Shown piece by piece: positions 1-11,314 of a stretch of 63,351 nt of DNA. The stretch lies in assembly GCA_030141605.1 (NCBI GenBank), contig JAQGDQ010001094.1, forward strand, positions 1 to 63,351. Reading direction: 5' to 3'. Source of the DNA: Tubiluchus corallicola (lineage: Eukaryota > Priapulida > Priapulimorpha > Priapulimorphida > Tubiluchidae). How positions within the stretch are numbered: position 1 is the first letter of the stretch; every line of letters begins with the position of its first letter. Position numbers and translations under genes: made by a program. The notes under the pieces were generated by a model. It saw only the letters and a program-made list of their open reading frames with translations, was not told the origin of the DNA and did not search any database.

Positions 1-600
1 TGCTTAAGTCAAGTGGATTATTTAATAGGTCTTTTTTTAGAACATCCAATATATGGTCAGCTATCTTCACTTGGTTTCTGCCCGGGTATTCATATGTTTG
101 ATGTAATACTACAGTTAAGTGGAGAATCCTGTAGTAATCAAACGACACATCCAATCCATCTAAGACGGGGCAACTTTGAGTGTCCACAATTCAGAATTAT
201 ACCAGAATACAGGTAGTACAAGTGATGAGAAAATATATAGTATGGTTTCTGTGTTGAGATTTGGATTTTATAAGATGGTTCTAAGAATATGCAGCCAAGG
301 TTTATAATAATATTTTTCTGCATGCTATGTCAGCTTCAGTACTTGGTGAACATGATATCAAATTATGAGTGGTGCTATGTTGAGTAATGGAAGCACTCAG
401 ATGATGACTCGAATAAGAATGCCGTCTACAATAGACACAATGCTTTATGATGATGCTGATGATTGCAGGATAAACAGCTGAGCAATATTCTAAGGCTCGG
501 CCTGGTCGAGAAGTAATGGAAAAACAATTGCATTCGGTTATTTGTAGCCCACTCTGCTTCTTTTCTTGACACGATGCAAGGATAATGTTAATTAAAATTA
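1..600. other. Intergenic, nothing recognised
   Basis: No coding exon, RNA gene or clear transposon end is visible. Short open frames on both strands lack codon structure or similarity to any family I recognise. Confidence 0.5.
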
Positions 601-611
601 ACTCCTTCAGG

Positions 612-1318
612 CAGTGGTGTAACGACCATTGGACAAGGCTGGACAAATACCAGGGGCCCCCAAGGTCTAGGGGCCCCCAAGCCTGACCCTAAAAACATAC
701 AAATTTACAGACAGGAAAATGCGTATTTATTTGGCATTAAATCGCGTACTAATGTTGGCAACCAAAGGGGAACTGACTTCCATTCTGAAGGGTTGCCAGT
801 TGCCACTCTTAGGGATTTTCCCCTAGATCTAGGGATCTGGACTGGGACCCTCCGAGGTCTAGGGGCCCCAAGTCTGACCCTAAAAAATGCACCTTACAAA
901 CATTACTAATTTGGTATAAAAATGCCTAATAATTCTGCCAACCAACAGAGAGCCGACTTCAATAGACATCGGCTATATTATGGACATGTTTGCCTATATT
1001 ATAGTCACTAAGGCTCGATCAGTAAAATTTATGTAGATCAATTTCATTCCCGGGATTTCTACTTGACATACACTGTGTTTGCATTACTTGTTGCCTTATT
1101 TCTATTTTGGTATATCTAACGTAATTTTGTAAACAATTTGCAATGATAATAAAGTTCAATTTCGCTTTTCATTTAATAATTTTTTGTGTTTTATAATAAT
1201 TGCATTACTTCAACACTTTTTTTTACAAAATGAAAAATATGGTCGACATGGGACCTTTGTCCAAGGACCCCCAGCCAAGACTTGTCCAAGGGCCCCCAGT
1301 TTAGTTGTTACGCCACCG
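612..1318. mobile_element. hAT-like non-autonomous element with 8-bp TSD
   Basis: The ends are imperfect inverted repeats (CAGTGGTGTAACG at the left, TACGCCACCG at the right), bracketed by an exact 8-bp duplication CCTTCAGG at 604-611 and 1319-1326. The interior has two related blocks rich in the string AGGGGCCCCCAAG and no transposase frame. An 8-bp duplication with CA...TG-type ends is the signature of the hAT superfamily. Confidence 0.8.
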
Positions 1319-1625
1319 CCTTCAGGACCGTAGGATTTCTTACATTTGGCATTTGTTTATGAAAAAATGCTTTCACTAAGCAGCAGTTCAAACATGTTAA
1401 ACACATGTAGGTTTCTACTCTTGATATGATAGACTTTCATGCAAAATTATATAGTGCATTTGTTTGCCTTAGACAAATTAGAAATCAATTTTTGACGAAG
1501 AAAATCGGAAAGTTTTCGGCAACTATATCGTTTGCACCCTAACAATGTACAGTATCACTTGTATGAAATCAGTTAATGCAGAATTTCAACTATCCAGACA
1601 CCAACTACCAAAGACTGTCTAGGCT

Positions 1626-1985
1626 TTGTCCTCAAATCTACTCTATCTACGGAAGCTGTTTAACTTTTCATATGATACGAGCGCTAGATATATTTCTACT
1701 AGACTTAATATTATTTATTTTGATGTGATTCACAGAAAATGTGCATACAGTTTACACGTCAGGCTGAATAAGAGTGAAAATTTTATATGCAAGAACATTT
1801 TAAACAGTGATGTAAACTTTACTTCTGTAATTAGACGTCATTGGCGTAGTTTGTTATATCATTAATTGTTATTTGTGTTATTGTTGTGTGTCATGATTTA
1901 TTGTATTATTTGTATTAATTTGTGATGTGTATATGAACTTTGTAAAGCTTGAAATAAAATATTAAATCAAAAATCAAATCAAATT
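1626..1985 (+). mobile_element. 3' fragment of a LINE-type retrotransposon
   Basis: A short frame ending at 1865 reads RLNIIYFDVIHRKCAYSLHV and ends IRRHWRSLLYH. This style is seen at the C-terminus of invertebrate LINE polyproteins. It is followed by a short 3' UTR and an A-rich repetitive tail (AAATAAAATATT, then repeated AAATC). The reverse transcriptase core is absent, so this is a 5'-truncated copy. The family assignment is inference. Confidence 0.5.
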
Positions 1986-2761
1986 TATTTTTATGGATGA
2001 ATTGCTGTCAGAAGATGAGGCAACCTTAATTTTTCTTTGGCTGATGGACTAGTTTTGCCTGGAGTAGCAGCTGAACTCTGTAAAATCAGTCAGTTGCCGT
2101 GTCAACCCAGTTATTGTTTTAGTCTTTCTGCTGCCACATGTAGAATTAAGCACCAAAAATTATTGTGGTGAATTATATTAAAGATTTTCCTGCTTTGAAC
2201 AGTTGTTATTCTTAGCAAAAATAAGATTTCAGGAAAAATTATAGATTTCAGTACAGTATCATAGGTATTTTGTGACTGCCACATGGAAGCTTGCACAATG
2301 AATAAATTTAGAAAATTACTGTGTGTTACAATAATTCTTAATAAAAATCTACTGTAATTAAACAAACTTTTGTAACTGCAATCAGACCGTAGGATTTCCT
2401 ACATCGAGATGAAATTTTAACCTATGCCTAATGAGTGAATTTTCTGAAACATATTTACATTTCCTAGTACAATGTAGCATTGTATTTGTATGCTCCTTAA
2501 TCAAGCACATTGGTGAAGGTGAACAACTTCTGCTCACATGTTTGCAAGGCTGCAAATTTTCTTAGCAAAGAATGCATTTAGATGACATCTTAGATGCACA
2601 CTCTGTGAAGTTCTTAGGCTATGTAGGCAGCAACAGTGTTTAGTAGTTTCTCAAGGATATGTGCCTAATATGCAATTGGAGATAACACTAGTAAATTGCA
2701 CTTTCAAACTTTTTCTAAATGTTTCTGTTGTGGAGATCGCTGGCATCTATTAGAATCACAT

Positions 2762-2856
2762 AGAACATTGTAGAATGTTCCGTCACAATAATTGTCTTAC
2801 CGTGTGGAATGTTCTGGAACAAAACTTCTAGAAGCTTCTCGGGCACGCTATATAAA
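2762..2856 (+). promoter_or_regulatory. Heat-shock-type promoter: three HSE clusters and a TATA box
   Basis: Alternating nGAAn/nTTCn pentamers occur at 2762-2782 (one imperfect unit), 2806-2820 (GGAATGTTCTGGAAC, three perfect units) and 2825-2839 (CTTCTAGAAGCTTCT, three perfect units). TATATAAA follows at 2849-2856, ten bases after the last HSE. This is the classic HSF-driven promoter layout of Hsp70-type genes. Transcription would start around 2880. The next gene downstream is TXNL4B (ATG at 3307); no heat-shock protein frame follows, so either TXNL4B is heat-inducible or this is an orphaned promoter. Confidence 0.7.
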
Positions 2857-3306
2857 GCGAAGCAGGCTGCTGAGACGAGAGCACACGGATTCACATGGAT
2901 GCCACTTACACATTCTCTTGTATACTTGCATTTTCAGATACACTCAAACGTTTTCCAGATTTTCCCGTTTAGTGTAAACATTTCGCATTCCTTCATACTT
3001 TTGTTTTGTAGAATTCTCACTTAATAAACTAGTTGAATCTGTGTTTTCTCTACGAGCCTTCCGAGAGAAACAAAACACAACAGTTTCTTCAACTTTACAG
3101 CAATTCATCATTTCAGATTGTCCACACAGTTCCTGCGTCTATTTCTTTTCCTTCCACAGTATAAATTTAAATTTCACTTTTAGCTGTATATTAAATTTTT
3201 GTGGAGTATTTTTCAGTGTTTTTCATGGCAAGTTGTCAGCATATTTTCTGCTCATTATAGTGCATAAGTCGGAAGTGTGAACTTTACGAAAAGAAGGTAA
3301 ATTTCA

Positions 3307-3447
3307 ATGGCTGCTAGCAGTTGCCTTTTGCCTAAACTCACAACAAAAAAAGAAGTTGATGATGCAATTATGTCAACAGAGGAGTTGGTTTTGGTTCTCC
3401 GTTTTGGCAAAGAATCGGATCCGGTCTGCTTACAGCTGGACAACATT
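3307..3447 (+). CDS. TXNL4B: TXNL4B exon 1
   Basis: 47 codons from the initiator ATG (context TTTCAATGG) to donor GTAAGT at 3448; phase 0 exit. Carries the first beta strand and the DPVC motif. Confidence 0.93.
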
Positions 3448-5486
3448 GTAAGTTTCTGTCAGTCATAATTAGCGTTTGACTTTTTTTTACAAAGATTGGA
3501 TGCAGTTCGATTAAGCTAACTGGTAATCAAAGAATGTCTAGTGGTACTTTATTGGAATTTTCTGTCCTTGTGTTAGTGCTAGGCATTGTCCTTGTGTTAG
3601 TGTTAGGCATCATTCGTATAACTTTCAAGACATTTTTATTAGAGACAATTCTTTTAGTTAGAGATTCATATTTTTATGGTATCAAGGCAGAAATATGCTT
3701 AGCAACAGATTCTGTCTCTATGTTTGTAATCTGTGTCAGTAAAAAGTTGTTGTTGGCATTCTTCTGTCTCGGAAGACAATGGAGTTTGCGCCAAGAGAGT
3801 CAGTTATTGATCACATCGATGGAGCTGCAGCGTCGACTGTGGCTGAGCAGTGCGATCCTTGAACGTCTCCAGGGCGCACGCCTGGGCAAGGTGTATGGAG
3901 ATCCTGAGTTGCCCAGACAACAGGAACCCCCTCTCTTCCTCCCTGGTGTAGTCCAAAGGAAAGCGGAGCGATACGTTTGGCACCAGGTTGGCTGCAGGAG
4001 CTGCCGGAGTCAGTGAGCATGCTGCACTGGTCCGCCTTCGGGGCTCCACTCCTGATCTGGAAGGTTTACTCCTCTATACATGGCCTTTGGGTCACTTGAC
4101 CTCCTCCGCCCTCTAGCCATTGGCTGTTTGTGCAACTCCTCCGCCTAGTGTCGAGATACAATGTGGGCATCCCGCAAGCCTACAGCACCTGGTATTCCTA
4201 GGCGGTCACCCATCCAAGTACTAACCAGGCTCGACATTGCTTAACTTCGGCGTTCAGACAAGAACCGGTGTTTTCAACGTGATATGGCCTTAGATTACAG
4301 TATATGGCAGTAAAAAGTACTGAACCGTATAAAATGTGGCTATTGCTATAAACTTAAATTATACTAAACTTTACATTATAGTTGGAAAAGACAAGTGAAG
4401 CATTGCGCAACATGGCGCGTATATACACAGTAGAGGTGACAGCAGTCCCCGTTTACACACGGTATTTTGACATAACACTTATTCCAGCGACGGTGTTCTT
4501 CTTCAACACTGAACATATGAAAGTGGATTGGGGGTAAGTTCAATCTAAGTTAATTCTTCGTATGCTAGTAGGATAGTAAAACAAGCAACTGACCTAAATT
4601 GCAAAATGCTTGAAATTAATTAAATTCTGAGGAAGAAACAAATTCGACCTTTTTACGGCTTGGGTTTGCTTGCCACAAACCAAAGTTGCTGTACAATGAA
4701 ACAAGCCTATGTAAAACTGTTAAAAAATTAATGATTTTGTTGATTTATTTTGATACTATTTTTTATAAAGCTATTATTACTAATTATACTAGCAAAGGCC
4801 CCGCAAAAAATTTTGCGTATAAATACATGTATAATCAAAAATACGCGAACATCCTAAATAGTCCTCATTTATAACGCAAAGCCAGTAGCAGCAGCTTTTT
4901 CTGAATTAAAGCTATAGGCAGAGTATAATGGATGACGTCAGAACAATGGTTTTGCGTCAGCAGTTTTCCGAAAAAGCGAATATTGTCAAAAATAGAACAT
5001 GTAATTAACAGTATTAACTCATCGGTACTGCTTTTGGTGGACGTGTCCTAAAATATAGCCCACATCATCGTGTAGCCCTGTCCTTCCTCTTTCTAAAGAG
5101 CTACATATCTCCTTTCGAGAGTCCCACCAGGCACCGCTAGAAGGTTTTTGCTGCATGCTGTTTGGTCAAAATTTCGAAAAAATCGCGAGTTGGGTCCAGG
5201 AAAACGCCCGTTACGGGACGCCGTGACCCTCTCGCAAATTCTAAATATGCCTATGACACCCACTGCTGAACGGGCTATCTATCCATAGCTGGCACCACCC
5301 ATGGCCCGTTCCCGTTCTCCAGATCTCAGACGTATAACTTTCGCAAAAAACGGCCAAAAAATGACCGTTTTTGGAGGTTTTTTTGCCACCCGTTCGTCCC
5401 GGTGGGCCCGATTAAAAAAATAAACCCCCAATGGCACGGTATAGATTGCCGCAAATGGTGCCGCCGTCGGAGCTGTAGCCTCGAAT

Positions 5487-5521
<35 letters not shown>

Positions 5522-6096
5522 CATACCAGTAGAATTAATATATACGACTAGCAAAGGCCCCGCAAAAAATTTTGCTTATAAATACACGTATAATCAACAA
5601 TGCACGAACGTCTTACCTAGTGTTCGTTTACTTACCTAACGCAAAGCCAGCAGCAATTAAAGCTATAAGTTTATAAGCAGAGTATAATGGATGACGGCAG
5701 AACAATGGCTTTGCGTCAGCAGTTTTCCAAGTGAAAATTGCCGAAAATAGAACATCTAATTAACTCATCGGCACTCCACTTGGTGGACGTGTCCTAACAT
5801 ATAGCCCAGATCATCGTGTAGCCCTGTTCTTCCTCGTTCTAAAGAAATCTTATATGAATCTTATATATATATAAATAAATATATATACTAGTAGAATTAA
5901 TATATACGATAGTGTGTGCTTATTTTGCAGAACACCTGATCACACTAAATTTATAGGAAGCTTCAGGAACAAGCAAGATTTCATTGATGTCGTGGAAGTG
6001 ATTTATCGTGGTGCCATGAAAGGAAAACTGAAAGTGGAGAGTCCACTGGATCCTAACAGCATACCCAAATACGAGTTACTATACATGGAGTACTGA
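3307..6096 (+). CDS. TXNL4B: Thioredoxin-like protein 4B (Dim1-like, spliceosomal), 3 coding exons
   Basis: The spliced coding exons are 3307-3447, 4382-4533 and 5931-6096 (459 nt, 152 residues; vertebrate TXNL4B is about 149). The product starts [20 protein letters not shown], has [18 protein letters not shown] in exon 1, [15 protein letters not shown] in exon 2 and [17 protein letters not shown] and [10 protein letters not shown] in exon 3, matching the Dim1/TXNL4 thioredoxin fold end to end. Like the family it lacks a CXXC redox centre. Known role: nuclear partner of PRP6 in pre-mRNA splicing and G2/M progression. Introns use GTAAGT donors, in phases 0 and 2. Intron 1 holds a 5S-type SINE and intron 2 two tandem Helitron-like elements. 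Identification is firm; expression from the upstream heat-shock-like promoter is inference. Confidence 0.95.
3744..4294 (-). mobile_element. 5S-rRNA-derived SINE (near full length)
   Basis: On the minus strand the element begins with a 5S rRNA-like head (GGCCATATCACGTTGAAAAC, then TTAAGCAATGTCGAGCCTGG and GGGTGACCGCC). A shared SINE body follows, then a (AAC)n-type tail, read as GTT repeats at 3744-3752 on the plus strand. Three other copies lie in the window. Known for SINE3-class elements: the 5S head supplies an internal Pol III promoter. It sits in TXNL4B intron 1. Open frames across it are incidental. Confidence 0.85.
4382..4533 (+). CDS. TXNL4B: TXNL4B exon 2
   Basis: Acceptor TTATAG, donor GTAAGT. 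Encodes [20 protein letters not shown] through the cis-Pro strand IPATVFFFN to HMKVDWG; exits with two bases of a Gly codon completed in exon 3. Confidence 0.93.
4789..5547 (-). mobile_element. Helitron-like non-autonomous element, copy 1
   Basis: On the minus strand it starts TCGTATATATTAATTCTAC, includes a (TA)n tract, and ends with a short palindrome GCAAAATTTTTTGC, about ten bases (GGGGCCTTTG), then CTAG followed by T. TC start, hairpin and CTRR terminus are Helitron hallmarks. It carries no Rep/helicase frame. Copies: 5548-5909, 27145-27682 and a truncated one at 45528-45829. It directly abuts copy 2. Confidence 0.65.
5548..5909 (-). mobile_element. Helitron-like element, copy 2 (internally deleted)
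   Basis: It has the same TC...CTAG termini as copy 1 but is shorter, lacking the central block present at 5080-5460. Its CTAG end (5551-5548) is joined directly to the TC start of copy 1 at 5547, giving a head-to-tail tandem. Its 5' end lies only 21 bp before the TXNL4B exon 3 acceptor. Confidence 0.65.
5931..6096 (+). CDS. TXNL4B: TXNL4B exon 3 and stop
   Basis: Acceptor TATTTTGCAG. Encodes the C-terminal PDHTKFIGS...[10 protein letters not shown]...[11 protein letters not shown] and TGA. The hexamer AATAAA starts on the last base of the stop codon (6096-6101); a further AATAAA lies near 6780. Confidence 0.94.
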
Positions 6097-6389
6097 ATAA
6101 AAGAACCCTTAGGTACACAACCACTCATAACTGTGATGGAAGATTGCTGCAATAGACTGACGGTGTGACCAATTCAGAGAGAAGGATACTTTAAACTGGT
6201 CGCCAACTGATGCAGAAGTGATTACGCTGTATTAACTATAAGTGAAATAAGTTATTGTAGCGTTTGGCCAGGACAGGTTACATCAAATTGAGAAACTTTA
6301 AGAAGGCCGTACTGTATGAGTGAAAGAATTGGCAGTAGCTCCATTAACTGCCGGAGTGAGTATGAAGCCATGACTGTAAAAACCACAGT

Positions 6390-6616
6390 ATGGTTGGCAT
6401 CCTTCTGTCTCGGAAGACAATGGAATGTGCGCCAAGAGAGTCAGTTATTGATCACATTGATGGAGCTGCAGCGTCGACTGAGGCTGAACTGTGCGATCCT
6501 TCAACGTCTCCAGGGCGCACGCCTGGGCAAGGTGTATGGAGATTCTGAGTTGCCCGAACAACAGGAACCCCCTCTCTTTCTCCCAAGGGAAAGCGGAGCG
6601 ATACGTTACGCCACAG
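6390..6616 (-). mobile_element. 5S-type SINE, 3' half only
   Basis: Matches the tail-proximal body of the SINE at 3744-4294 (shared TTCTGTCTCGGAAGACAATG and CAGGGCGCACGCCTGGGCAA) but stops before the 5S head. A 5'-truncated insertion downstream of TXNL4B. Confidence 0.8.
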
Positions 6617-7680
6617 TAACCCTATAGATTAATCTACAGGGTATATTTTTCTCAGAAAGTTTGTGTAGCAGTAGTTGGTACACAATTGCAAAACTACATC
6701 CTAGCTCATTGAACTCCATTTGCTATTTCATTAACGCTGTATGCACACAATGTGTAGTATTATACACGTTTAGTCCAGAATAAATAGGGTTAAAACAATT
6801 TTTAACGGACATATAATGTGTAGGGCGAAACAATTTAGAAACTAAATTAATGGCTTTTATCTGCATGCTACAGTGAATAAAATCACTAGATTTTCCTCTT
6901 TTTTCCTCAGAATCATATGTTCCGGCATTTTCATTTACTTATTAGTATGTGTGAAAGTCATTTTTGAAGTTGCTGTTCGGTCACTTTGTTATGATTGAGT
7001 TTAGGCACAGAGAAGTATGAATAGGAACCAAAAATCTATAATAAATATTTGCACTGCACACAACAGAAAAGTATTTATTAAACTACAGAAAACATGAGTA
7101 GCAAAACTGCTGCACTGAACATTGAGCAAAAACTAGAAAGCAAAAACAGTCAGTAAAACCTGTTTCACAGCCAGTATACAGGTATAGAACTTGACCTATG
7201 CAGACTTGCACAGGCTTCACAACAAACCATTAATTTTAGATAGGGAGAGGAGCATTGTGTATGTAGTCACTGGACCATACAATTATACTGAAGGTTAGTC
7301 AGCTGGTAGAATGTAACAGGATTAGCACATAGATGGCAGCACCTAACTACAATGTACAATTCCAACTTCCACAGTATGTTAGGTTTGCAAGTCTTTTACA
7401 GAGTATTACAGTTAAATAAAATGTTTTGCAAAAGCCTCTTTATTGGCTGAGCAGAATAACGATGCTTGACCACTTTTGAGTTTTAAAGATGATTATGACA
7501 TTGTCTGGCATTTTGAACAAAATCTGTAGATCTCATTTATTTTTATGATTTCAATTTACAGTTACAATATTGTATTACACTTATTGCTGGTTTAACTTGC
7601 TTTTAACATTCAGGCATCTGAAGTGCTACTTGAAAATCCTGATCTCCACATCATATCATTGTTCAACAGTCTTTTTTGTT
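6617..7680. other. Intergenic region between convergent TXNL4B and ZCRB1
   Basis: No exon is seen. An AATAAA near 6780 could serve as a distal TXNL4B polyadenylation signal. Confidence 0.45.
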
Positions 7681-7684
7681 GTAA

Positions 7685-8035
7685 TCATCATCCAATGAAT
7701 CACACGTCCAGTGACATGATTCTGCTCACCTCCCAACGCCAGGACTCCCTGCTCGCCGCAATGCCCCAAGTGGATTTATTTCTAAGGATCAATGCTGAAG
7801 TGTTTAAATCTTTCTGTGCAAAATCTAAATACGTTAACATTTGTCCTCCTGCAGGTTTTTTAGCTGGTTCTATGGCTTGTTGAAGAGCTATCTTCACTGG
7901 AATATCATCAGGCAGTCTAAGCATATGCCCAATCCATCTTACACGGCGTCTTTTTATTTTTCTAGTCCAAGGTTCTTCTTTTATTTTTTCATATAGATCT
8001 TTGTTTGAAATTTTCTTTTTTGTTACATTATTCAT
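7685..8035 (-). mobile_element. LINE 3'-end fragment, family A
   Basis: The minus frame reads [40 protein letters not shown] and [17 protein letters not shown]. The RRRxRWxGHxxR motif is typical of the region C-terminal to the reverse transcriptase in many animal LINEs. Related fragments lie at 15395-16000 and 30660-31015. All end near the same 3' sequence (CCAATGAATCACACGTCCAG on the complementary strand), consistent with 5' truncation. Confidence 0.7.
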
Positions 8036-8608
8036 GATCCTTCAATTTCTCATGTTTTTACATTTATTGACATTAATTCCAGGCAAATTCTTTGTGTCGC
8101 AAGTTAATCACCGGGAAAGAACATTTTTTTTGTCTTCAACTTTCCGGCTCTGAATCAGTGGTGTCACGTTATTGTTTTTTTCATGTTTAATCAGAAAGGA
8201 GAGTGCAAAAGAGCGGACTGAGTGAATTCCCACTTAGCACTGAGCAGAGTCCTTTGAGGTCAAGCAAACTTTAATATCCCTAGCGTTAATAGTATTATTT
8301 GCGGGAAATGTGCATGTTTTTGAAATATTGTGCTGAATGTCAGCGATTTCTGATCCATACTTGACCAACTTTGCATTTAATTGACCAGCGCCCGGGCTTT
8401 TGTTGTTTGTCAATGATTTTGCTGCATGCGTGCGTGCTTTACTCCCTTAGTAAACGGAACTTTCACTGGGTAGTGGTCCTTTTAATACCAGCTGCATTTT
8501 CATCGTTAAACATCTTTTGAACAAATTCTTGTAGGACTTCAATTTCCTGCTTAGCATCAGTAATTAAACCATCAGTAATTAAATCATAGTAATATTCCAT
8601 AGCTTTAT

Positions 8609-8752
8609 TTACACCGTTTCCTCCTCTTCATCACTAAAATATTCGTTCTTTTTAAACTTTTTTCGTTGCGCATTGCTCTCCACAGAAGAAGATGCATTAT
8701 ACTCTCCTGTCATCACTTTATATCGATACTCCTCCTCCTCCATCTTTCTTTG
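8609..8752 (-). CDS. ZCRB1: ZCRB1 exon 6 (C-terminus)
   Basis: Acceptor TTTCTAG, phase 0; encodes [16 protein letters not shown] through [10 protein letters not shown] and stop TAA (8611-8609). AATAAA overlaps the stop by one base (minus strand 8609-8604). Confidence 0.94.
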   Translation of the reverse strand, partial: QRKMEEEEYRYKVMTGEYNASSSVESNAQRKKFKKNEYFSDEEEETV

Positions 8753-11241
8753 CTAGAAACAGAAAAATAGAAACTAAATTTCTTTCTACCTTAAAGCACA
8801 AGAAAACCCTCCGCTTACATACTGCCTTTTTGCATGTAGGACTTTAATCGGCAGTAACGCTGTATAAAACATGTAAATTTAAACTTCCGCGATGACCGTA
8901 GGTCATTTGAAACAAGTTTTGATAACATTGTGTAAAGTTTGAAAAAATAATCAGAGCTTTCGTAGCATACACATGTTGCTAATTAAGTAAAATTTTTAAT
9001 TGCTGCATCTTGTCAATAAGATTAAAAATACGTTTTTGGTTAGTGAGCGGCGCACCCTGGAGGGTGAGTCAGCGACATTTTACCAATTGGCACAAACATT
9101 TTAAACTATTAGTCTAGTTACATAAGTCTTTCCAATAGGCACGCGATAAACCAAGTAATATAGATTTGCACGGAAAGTTTTTTGAGTCATAATCTAACAT
9201 TCTTCCCCTGATTTACGTGGCGTAGTGACGTCATGTAATGGCGCCGTTGAAACAGTATTGCGGGAGATTTAAAATGCAAACAAATGAAAATTGCTTTCAA
9301 AGCGAATACGATATGCGCATAAAATTGCCGTAACGTGAAATAATTTTTTAAGGCGATTTTTCTGAAACTTACTTCAGGCACCCCTTTTCTTGTCCCTTAA
9401 GTAAGCACACTGTAACAACAAAACCAAAGACGTTTTATTAAACCCCAATTTTATTAAAGGTGACTGTGGTCTCTCAACAGAACACGCATGACACGCTGCT
9501 CTAAATTCCATTTGTTTATCAACTTTTTGGTGCAAATATTGTCTGCCCTGTTGCTAATTTGTAAAACTCCAAGCATTGTCGTTGGAATGTTAAGACGAAG
9601 TCGGGCTCAAACCTATTTCCAACAAAAGTTTGCTCTTCAAAAAAGTGGTGCTGATAATAACAGCTTCAATTGAAATACAACGTATACAGTCAATTCTTGA
9701 TAATGTGATTCAGAAGAATGCAAATCTTTACTATACTGAATTTCAAATGAACTGACTAGTGCTTGTGGCGCACGGATAACCTTCAATCGAATAAAAAATA
9801 CCACCAGAACAGCTGATTCCACCGAGTAATATAAACAACAAATTCTAAAAGCGCAGACTAAAGGTTACTCGATGAAGGCAGCTAGAGCGTTATTCTGTTG
9901 CTTTAGTGTAGCTTCTGAGTGCAGATTTAGTGGCAATATTATTTTATTATTAGGTGCTTTACTATAGGTAGTTAATGTTTATCATTCAGCCACTGACGAA
10001 AATGTGCATCTGATCACACTCAACTAACTTTGCCCTGCCGTACTAAAACAATGATGAATTTAAGACTCGCATCAACTGAACTTTTAAGCATTATTAAAGT
10101 TGTTTTAGTTTGACTTAATAAGTTATAAGTTTATTTATTTCCACTCTGCATCTAACAGTTATAATAAAAAACAGATAATTTCACTGAAGTAAATATAAAT
10201 ATAAATGCAATATTATCCAGAAATTTCAAAAGAGATTCTTATGCAGCATATACTTGTGCAAATTACATTACAGAATAATTTTGATGCATACAGTTTGAGC
10301 CTAAAAGCAGTAATAACCGACAAGATGCAGTAATTCTTTGCTACCTTTTACAGCTAAATTTACCTGATACATGATGGCAGCACTCAAACTATCCTCTTCT
10401 AGTTCATCTTCATGGTTGTCTTCAGACGTGTTGCCGCCATCATCACTATGACTGCAATGACAAGTGCAACGTCAAACCATAATTACTATAACAATGTAAA
10501 AAATAAAATAAAAATAACGATATAGCAAAATGGAGCACAGAAATTCCCGCACCAGCATAACAATAACACTTTCAAATCAATTTTAGTTTGAAGTTACTGT
10601 ACATATGCAAGTTGTGATGGTGAATTTATTGTACTAATTTACCTGTTACGTGCAGCTTACCTGCATATAAACATGAGGATTAACCCTTTTAGTCGCAAAT
10701 TATTTTTTAATAAGAAAATTTTTTTTGGCCTGGTACTTTTGTTCAGTATGTCCATCTTGTTTACACAATAATTATTTTTTTCTACCTGTGCCCGCGTGCT
10801 GAATATAGCCTGTATCCCACGGGATACATTGGGATTCCATGGAAGCAAAAAATGTGCTTCATTTTGCAACTGTTGATAATTTTTTAAAGTATTTAAGACA
10901 TTTAGTATGCACGCTATGCTGATCTGTACAAAGTCATCTCTAAAGTACTGTACCTTGAGCAGTTTTCTATGCTATGTAGATTTTCTAGTTTGCCATTTTA
11001 TCACCATTTTTAGTCTAATGTTATTGGCTTAAATCAAAATAACTATTAACAGATCAAATAACTGTCAGTTTTAAAATTTCATTAATTTTAAAGGCAGAGA
11101 ATATTCTCGTATCCCACGGGATACAACGGGCATGAAAGGGTTAATGATCACATAAGTTGCACGTGGAACGCAAAAACATTTATGCACATATGATAAGACT
11201 TGTGTGGTTGGAAGACACCAAATAGATATGAGTTATGTTTC

Positions 11242-11275
<34 letters not shown>

Positions 11276-11281
11276 GCTCTT

Positions 11282-11314
<33 letters not shown>

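Noticed and set aside
2762-3306. An Hsp70 gene after the heat-shock promoter
   Set aside because: No HSP70, small HSP or other chaperone coding sequence follows; the next coding exon is TXNL4B.
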